Below, piece after piece: positions 32,857-37,628 of a DNA stretch of 37,628 nucleotides (position 1 is the first letter of the stretch; the number at the start of each line of letters is the position of its first letter). Under the pieces are notes generated by a model that saw only the letters and a list, made by a program, of their open reading frames with translations, was not told the origin of the DNA and did no database searches. The translations under genes were made by a program, and so were the position numbers. The stretch is from Dehalococcoidia bacterium (GTDB taxonomy: Bacteria > Chloroflexota > Dehalococcoidia > Lucifugimonadales > Lucifugimonadaceae), in contig JASLLE010000020.1 in assembly GCA_030747175.1 (NCBI GenBank), forward strand, positions 1-37,628, in the 5' to 3' direction.

Positions 32857-34035
32857 CTACCCCCCGTACCCCTCCAGCGCGTGCGCCTCCAGGTAATCGA
32901 CGTCAAGTTCCATTCCCAGCCCGGGCCGGTCGCTCACGTACAGGTCGCCCTCACGAATATCTAGCGGGTGATCGATGAAGGGGTTGTAGTTGGACAGATC
33001 GTACTTGTTTGTTTCCAGCTTGTAGAAGTTGGGAACGTTCATGCACACATGCGCCCCGGCGATCACGTTGATCGGACCCGCGGCGTCGTGCGGCGAGAGC
33101 GGGACGTAGTAGGCCTCCGCCAGGTTGGCGATCTTCTTCAGCTCGGAAATTCCGCCCGTCCAGGTCACGTCCGGCATGATGTAGTCCGCCAGCTCCTGCT
33201 CCAGGATCGGCACGAACTCCCAGCGCGTGTACAGCCTCTCACCCACGGAGATCTTCTGAGGGATCTGGTCCTTCACCTGCTTGAGAGCGTGGTAACTCTC
33301 GGGCGGACATGGCTCCTCGAACCACAGGATGTCGTACGGCTCCAGCCGCTGCGCCAGCCGCACCGCTGTCGGCACGTTGAACATGGCGTGGGCGTCGATG
33401 AGAAGCTCGGTCTCCGGCCCCGCCGCTTCTCGAATTGCCGCCGTGATCTCGACCGCTTCTTCTTCCCCGCGTGCCGATATCTGCCCGTCGATGTACCACG
33501 CGTTGCCCTTCGGAAGGCTTCGCATGAACGGATCAAGCTTGAAGGTTCGATGCCCCGAGTCCACGATCTCTTTGGCGTCGATCGCCGCGCTGACCGGATC
33601 CTGTGGCTCCGGCGGGTGGCAGTACAGACCGATCCGGTCCCGGACAGCCCCGCCCAGCAGCTTGTAGACCGGCTGGCCGAGCACCTTCCCCCTGATGTCC
33701 CACAGGGTGATATCGATGGCACTGATCGCGGCCGTCGTCGCGCCCCGGGAGCCGACGTATGTCATCCGCCGAAACATCTTGTGCCACAGGTACTCGATAT
33801 CGGAGGCGTCCTCGCCAACCACAAACGCCGACATCTCCTTGACGAATCCGTGCATCGCCCGGTTGCCCACCAGCCCCGGAAACGGCGTGATCTCGCCCCA
33901 GCCCGTAACTCCCTCGTCCGTCTCCACCTGCACAAACAGGAACTCGCGTGTCGTCGGATTCCGCGGCAGATCTCCTCCCGGTCGCTGATCCCAGTCGGCG
34001 CTAATCAGCCAGGGAGTAACGGCGGTGATCTTCAT
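32857..34035 (-). CDS. Enolase-superfamily dehydratase (mandelate racemase/galactonate dehydratase-like)
   Basis: 392 residues. The ATG at 34035 follows AGAGGAC at eight bases. The N-terminal capping domain ends near residue 125. The barrel has K166 (FKLDPF), metal ligands D214 (LIDAHAMFN), E240 (WFEEPCPP) and E266 (SVGERLY), D289, and H316 in PLSPHDAAGPI. The D-x-H pattern (D214, H216) plus the distal His marks the galactonate/mannonate-dehydratase type within the mandelate racemase subgroup. It probably dehydrates a sugar acid to a 2-keto-3-deoxy acid; the exact sugar is unknown. It is transcribed divergently from a DapA-like aldolase that could cleave such a product. Direct repeats of families R2 and R3 lie on both sides. 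Confidence 0.92.
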   Translation of the reverse strand: MKITAVTPWLISADWDQRPGGDLPRNPTTREFLFVQVETDEGVTGWGEITPFPGLVGNRAMHGFVKEMSAFVVGEDASDIEYLWHKMFRRMTYVGSRGATTAAISAIDITLWDIRGKVLGQPVYKLLGGAVRDRIGLYCHPPEPQDPVSAAIDAKEIVDSGHRTFKLDPFMRSLPKGNAWYIDGQISARGEEEAVEITAAIREAAGPETELLIDAHAMFNVPTAVRLAQRLEPYDILWFEEPCPPESYHALKQVKDQIPQKISVGERLYTRWEFVPILEQELADYIMPDVTWTGGISELKKIANLAEAYYVPLSPHDAAGPINVIAGAHVCMNVPNFYKLETNKYDLSNYNPFIDHPLDIREGDLYVSDRPGLGMELDVDYLEAHALEGYGG

Positions 34036-34080
34036 TGGTACGTCCTCTTTCGGGTTGATGCGATGTACAACTTGTATTTG

Positions 34081-34145
34081 CCCCCTCTCCCCAATGCGGG
34101 ACAGGGCCAGGAGCCTGCCCTTCCGCTCGCCGGAAGGGTGAGGGG
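34081..34145. repeat. Two-hairpin REP-like element, family R2 (copy 5)
   Basis: CCCCCTCTCCCCAATGCGGG, ACAGGG, CCAGGAGCCTG, CCCTTCCG/CGGAAGGG and TGAGGGG. It lies 46 bases upstream of the dehydratase start, same orientation as copy 4 on the other side of that gene. Confidence 0.8.
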
Positions 34146-34202
34146 ATGTCGCCATTGCCGACCAGTAGACCGGCCCGGATTATGCACCAGTTCGCACGCC
34201 AG

Positions 34203-34400
34203 TTAACCACCCCCGAACCCCCTCCTGAATCAGGAAGGGGCAATAGATAGTCTCCTCCCTGGGAGGGAGGAGGTTGGAGGTGGGTCGCGGCGTGCGTAAC
34301 GCCCGAAATTAACCACCCCCGAACCCCCTCCTGAGTCAGGAGGGGGCAATAGATAGCCTCCTCCCTAGGAGGGAGGAGGATGGAGGTGCGTCGCGTACCA
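34203..34400. repeat. About 106-bp tandem repeat, family R3 (right cluster)
   Basis: Two units start at 34203 and 34309. Each has TTAACCACCCCCGAACCCC, a hairpin CCCCTCCTGA..TCAGGAGGGG, CAATAGATAG, palindromic CTCCTCCCT..AGGGAGGAG and GGAGGTG(G)GTCGCG. The units differ from one another by only a few bases. They fill most of the 446-base divergent gap between the dehydratase and the aldolase genes. Confidence 0.85.
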
Positions 34401-34481
34401 GCGACAACGCCGGTCACCTGCCGTACCATCCGCCCACAACACCGATCGCATCACCACACGCACGCCGGGAGTCCCACACAA

Positions 34482-35396
34482 TTGACCGCACAGCACGCAG
34501 GGCAACCCTTCCGCGGCATCTACGGAATCCCGCCAACCCCCTTCAACGAAGACGAATCAGTCGACCGGAAGAGCCTGGAGTCGGTTCTCCACTTCACGGT
34601 CGAGTCCGGTTGCCACGGCGTCGTGATGCCGGTGATGGTGTCCGAGTTCCAGGTGCTGACCGATGACGAGCGTAAAGAGATCGTCGAGACCACCGTCCGG
34701 GTCGTCGCCGGTCGTGTTCCCGTTGTCGCCGGAGTCACCGGACTCGCCAATGCCCACTCGATCGGCCTCGCGAAACACGCGCAGGACGCCGGGGCAGACG
34801 CCGTCATCGCCATGCCCCCGCACAGCAGAGCCACAACAGAATCCGAAGTCCTCCGTTTCTTCCACGAGCTTGGAGCGGCGGTGGATGTGCCGGTCTTCGT
34901 CCAGAACTTCGGCGGCGCATATGCCATGCCGACCGACACCCTGGCACAGCTCGCCCACGATGTCCCCAACCTTTCATACGTGAAGGAGGAAGGCGCCGAG
35001 CCGCTCCAGGCCGCCACCCGCATCATCGAGGCCGCCGGCGACGACATCCTTGGCGTGATGGGCGGTTTCGGAGCAAGGATGCTGCTGGACGAGTGGCGGC
35101 GAGGCGAGGCCGGGAACATGCCATCGTCACACTACGGCGATGTCCACGCCAATATCTGGAACCTGCTGGAAGAGGGGGACGAAGACGGCGCTCGCGCCAT
35201 TTACGAACGCATACTGCCCCTCCTCCTGCACGACGACCTGTTCGTCCTGAAGGAGATCTTCGTTCGTCGAGGCGTAATCGCAAACAACACCATGCGCTCC
35301 CCGTACGGCCTCCCGAAACCGGACAAACACGGCTGGGATGAGATCGATTACCTGTACAACCGGGTGGCCGATCTATTCACCTGGAAGAAAAGCTAA
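34482..35396 (+). CDS. Dihydrodipicolinate synthase (DapA)-family lyase/aldolase
   Basis: 304 residues from the TTG at 34482, with GGGAG ten bases upstream; the preceding open frame runs into repeat DNA and lacks similarity. RGIYGIPPTPFNEDESVD is the family opening. K168 in LSYVKEEG is the Schiff-base lysine. The usual GTTGE motif is MVSEF here, and the catalytic-triad tyrosine position (YNxP) is Q141-N142 (VFVQNFGG). Lysine-biosynthetic DapA is therefore unlikely; a 2-keto-acid aldolase or dehydratase is more probable. Divergent pairing with the enolase-superfamily dehydratase suggests action on a 2-keto-3-deoxy sugar acid. It converges with the histidine kinase gene, with a 37-base gap. Confidence 0.88.
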   Translation: MTAQHAGQPFRGIYGIPPTPFNEDESVDRKSLESVLHFTVESGCHGVVMPVMVSEFQVLTDDERKEIVETTVRVVAGRVPVVAGVTGLANAHSIGLAKHAQDAGADAVIAMPPHSRATTESEVLRFFHELGAAVDVPVFVQNFGGAYAMPTDTLAQLAHDVPNLSYVKEEGAEPLQAATRIIEAAGDDILGVMGGFGARMLLDEWRRGEAGNMPSSHYGDVHANIWNLLEEGDEDGARAIYERILPLLLHDDLFVLKEIFVRRGVIANNTMRSPYGLPKPDKHGWDEIDYLYNRVADLFTWKKS

Positions 35397-35433
35397 GCAG
35401 ATCCTCGCTGACGCGGGACAACTAACCGGGTTT

Positions 35434-37065
35434 CTACGTTGCCGGTTGTTCGACTGCGGCGACCCCCTTCGCATTGCTGACGTACCCCCAGTTCGTTACC
35501 GGGTGCAGTTCGTTCGAAGGCGCGCGTCTCCGAACATGGGTCGGTATTTGGAACTCGAATGTGCTACCTCCCCCGAGGCCGCTGGAAACGGTTATCGATC
35601 CGCCGTGCCGGTCGATGATCGATTGCACGATCGCCAACCCGAGCCCCGTGCCGGGCTCGCCACGAGTTTCATCCCGATCAACCCGGTAGAACTTGCCGAA
35701 AATCCGACGACGGTCTTCTTCGGCGATCCCGATTCCTTGATCCCTGACCGAGGCTCGCAATTCGCTTCGGGTTAACCTGACCTCAAGCTGGATTGCCGTG
35801 CCCGGCGGCGAGTATTTCGAGGCGTTGCTCAACAGGTTCATCAAGACCTGGTCAAGCCTTCCGCGGTCCGCCAGGATCCGGCAACCGTCCACGTCTCCGA
35901 ATACCTGGAGTTTCTGTTTCTTGATCTGGAGGATCGGATCGATCTTCTGACCGATCTCGGTTACCAGGTCACTTACGTCGAGTTCAGCCGTATCGAGCGG
36001 TATTTCGGCGGACTCGATCCGTGACATATCCAGCATTTCATCGATCATCTCAAGCAGGTGTGATCCGGACCTTTTGATCACACCAAGGTGCTCACGGTTC
36101 TTCTCCGCGGAACGGCCAGATTGTCTCTTTGACAGGATTTCCGTGAACGCAAGAACGCTTGTCAGCGGCGTGCGGAGTTCATGCGACACGAGACCGATCA
36201 ACTTGCCCCGCTCGTCGTCCAGGCGTTGAAGTTCGCGATTTTCTATATCCATTCGAGTGGAAGCGATCCGTTGCTCACTTAACTCCCGCTCCCGACGAAT
36301 TTCTCGCTCTTTCGAGCGCCATATCACCCTGTCCGCGATCACGACGAATGTGAGCAGAAGGAAGAACCCGCTACCCAGGGCGAGAATGGTAGCCCGGAAC
36401 ATGGCCCACCTCGTCTCGCCGATTCGTAGCGCCAGTGGATCGGTAACGTCCCTCGTCACTCCAAGTACTCTGACCGGGGCGTCTGTATCCAGCCCCAGGA
36501 ATGGGACGTAAGTCTCGACTACGTCCGCGGATCGCGATGCGCCCGGCAACCGCTTGTCACGCACGAGACCGGAACCGATCTCTCCCGCGACCGCCTGCCG
36601 GAATAGTTCACCACTTCGCCCGGAAATCACCATATGGCGGTGATCTGAACTCCAGGCAGAACGCCCATCGATTTCGTATAACGCAAGCCTGACGACGTCC
36701 GACTCTCCAAGGAACGCGCCGACAGTTGATCCGGCCTCGTTTTGCGCGCCGCTGGACACCTTGATGGCGCCATCGGAGGACACCGGGGCTGGCTCTTCGG
36801 ACAGGATTCGGCTCACAGCGCCCGCGAGAAGTTTTGCATCGCGGGCTGACTGTTCAGTCATCATCCCTGCGATGTTGCGCTCTTCGAGCCCGCTGGAAAC
36901 TCTCAGGATGACGACGGCGGCGATGGCCAGCGTCAAAGCGCTGATCACCAGGAAGGCCATCGTGAATTTGAATCTACGCAACAGGACCTCCCCGATAGAG
37001 GTCATAACGCTTGGAATCAAGTGTCTTCGTCTGGTCGTCGAAGCGACTGATGGCTGGCACCGCAT
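35434..37065 (-). CDS. Membrane-bound sensor histidine kinase
   Basis: 543 residues if started at the ATG at 37065, whose A lies inside the stop of the upstream gene (TAATG), implying coupling. An ATG at 37005 giving 523 residues is an alternative. TM1 is about residues 34-54 and TM2 about 222-246, enclosing a roughly 165-residue extracytoplasmic sensor (Cache-like layout, not firmly assigned). A short coiled linker leads to the HisKA domain with H295 in GLVSHELRTPLTS. The ATPase domain has the N box (DQVLMNLLSNASKYS), G1 (DQGIGIAEED), F (IFGKFYRVDR) and G2 (GTGLGLAIVQSII). It phosphorylates an unknown response regulator; none is encoded in this window. Confidence 0.93.
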   Translation of the reverse strand: MRCQPSVASTTRRRHLIPSVMTSIGEVLLRRFKFTMAFLVISALTLAIAAVVILRVSSGLEERNIAGMMTEQSARDAKLLAGAVSRILSEEPAPVSSDGAIKVSSGAQNEAGSTVGAFLGESDVVRLALYEIDGRSAWSSDHRHMVISGRSGELFRQAVAGEIGSGLVRDKRLPGASRSADVVETYVPFLGLDTDAPVRVLGVTRDVTDPLALRIGETRWAMFRATILALGSGFFLLLTFVVIADRVIWRSKEREIRRERELSEQRIASTRMDIENRELQRLDDERGKLIGLVSHELRTPLTSVLAFTEILSKRQSGRSAEKNREHLGVIKRSGSHLLEMIDEMLDMSRIESAEIPLDTAELDVSDLVTEIGQKIDPILQIKKQKLQVFGDVDGCRILADRGRLDQVLMNLLSNASKYSPPGTAIQLEVRLTRSELRASVRDQGIGIAEEDRRRIFGKFYRVDRDETRGEPGTGLGLAIVQSIIDRHGGSITVSSGLGGGSTFEFQIPTHVRRRAPSNELHPVTNWGYVSNAKGVAAVEQPAT

Positions 37066-37628
37066 TACTTGTTGCTCTTCCCATTTTTCGCACCCTTTGC
37101 GTTGTCAGAACCACCAGACGATTTGCCCGGTGTGCCATTGCCGTTTCCGTTGTCGTTATCGCCGTCACCCTGGGCAACACCGACCTCGCCGGATTTGCCG
37201 TGAACGGACGTGGTGTCCTCATCCGGGCTGTCGCTCTCGTCTGGAGTAGCGCCGGAATCGGCCGATGAACCATTTCCGTTGTTTCCGTTTCCGAACGAGT
37301 CATCGGCGCTTCCCGAAGTGGTGTCCAGATCGTCTGACGAGCCGTCATCACTGCCCGCGTCCCCCGCGGAGTCGCCACCATCTGGCGTGAATTCCGGTCC
37401 GGCTGATGAGCCGTCATCGCTCTTCCCACTCTCGTTGGAGTCGGCCCCATTCCCGGGTCCGGCGTCCGAGTCGGCTGGCGTGTTGTCGTCGCCCGTCACA
37501 TTTCCGTTGATACCGCCGCCGTTGCCCTGGATGGGGTCTGGATCGGCTGGGGGATCGTCGTTGTTCTTCGCGTTCTTATTCGAGTCGCCGCTGCTACCCG
37601 GGGCGTCGCTCGGCTCGGGGTCTGGGTC
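37065..37628 (-). CDS. Acidic low-complexity Gly/Asp/Asn/Ser-rich protein (partial, C-terminus)
   Basis: The minus-strand frame is open from the right edge to the TAA at 37065-37067, at least 187 residues. Composition is dominated by Asp, Gly, Ser, Asn and Pro (for example DPDPEPSDAPGSSGDSNKN, then GDGDNDNGNGNGTPG), and it ends with a basic tail GAKNGKSNK. No domain is visible in this part. The N-terminus, any membrane anchor or folded domain lies beyond the window. Chloroflexota anti-sigma-like and FecR-like secreted proteins often end in such tails, but this is only a comparison. The stop overlaps the histidine kinase start, so the two are probably co-expressed. A GTG at 37499 could be an internal start, but the open frame upstream has the same composition. 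Confidence 0.65.
   Translation of the reverse strand, partial: DPDPEPSDAPGSSGDSNKNAKNNDDPPADPDPIQGNGGGINGNVTGDDNTPADSDAGPGNGADSNESGKSDDGSSAGPEFTPDGGDSAGDAGSDDGSSDDLDTTSGSADDSFGNGNNGNGSSADSGATPDESDSPDEDTTSVHGKSGEVGVAQGDGDNDNGNGNGTPGKSSGGSDNAKGAKNGKSNK

Noticed and set aside
32968-34206. 412-codon plus-strand frame antisense to the dehydratase
   Set aside because: The opposite strand encodes a full enolase-superfamily enzyme with all metal ligands. This frame is rich in Arg/His/Asp without motifs.
34203-34400. Tandem repeats that might be read as a CRISPR array
   Set aside because: The period is about 106 bases, the whole unit is repeated including the would-be spacer, and there are only two units with no cas genes nearby.
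34482-35396. Lysine-pathway DapA
   Set aside because: The triad tyrosine position is Gln and the GTTGE motif is not kept; the neighbour is a sugar-acid dehydratase.
1-37628. tRNA genes or rRNA
   Set aside because: No T-loop motif (GGTTCGAATCC-like) was found in an intergenic region; a similar GGTTCGAGG near 6153 lies inside a coding sequence.

Overview
The window is a GC-rich, densely coded bacterial chromosome segment with no rRNA or tRNA visible. The gene content points to Chloroflexota, most likely the SAR202 clade or related Dehalococcoidia. That content includes a CaiB-type CoA-transferase, a crotonase, an enolase-superfamily dehydratase, an LLM/F420-type oxidoreductase, corrinoid methyltransferases, a DUF1501 protein, an NHL-type C-terminus, and lipoproteins with 'PTATP' linkers. 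This taxonomic placement is inference from gene content and style, not from a marker gene.

Layout. 1-1407: tail of an NHL-type beta-propeller protein, then a DUF1501 protein. 1619-5243: acyl-CoA and amine catabolism (CaiB/BaiF CoA-transferase, crotonase lacking the usual glutamates, and a divergent DAO-type FAD oxidoreductase). 5443-5979: a DUF123/GIY-YIG protein. 6117-9906: a corrinoid methyl-transfer module made of a stand-alone MetH-activation-like protein with a C-terminal Cys motif, divergent from two UroD/MtaA-like methyltransferases and a cobalamin-binding carrier. 10050-13155: a tightly coupled GlpA-like / GlpB-like / DUF1667 redox operon with TTG starts inside the preceding stop codons. 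13338-15969: a LarA-type racemase homologue with intact Ni-pincer ligands and two Usp proteins. 16172-17086: an LLM-class oxidoreductase. 17335-23600: a 1424-residue putative lipoprotein of unknown function, coupled by a GTGA overlap to a beta-propeller/di-heme cytochrome c protein.

23689-31705 holds RpiB, an SDR without the YxxxK motif, an amidohydrolase/deacetylase, a decayed GIY-YIG gene, a CBS protein, a DUF4242 protein, a SelA/DgaE-like PLP enzyme, threonine dehydrogenase and a SAM methyltransferase. 31777-35396 holds a DUF2461 protein and a divergent dehydratase/DapA-like aldolase pair that fits sugar-acid catabolism. 35434 to the right edge holds a membrane histidine kinase whose start overlaps the stop of an acidic low-complexity protein running off the window.

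The intergenic spaces carry at least five families of small dispersed, mostly palindromic repeats. Two of these families flank the enolase-superfamily gene at 32857-34035 on both sides. The most interesting units are the corrinoid module with its unusual activator, the giant lipoprotein/cytochrome pair, and the repeat-bounded dehydratase gene.
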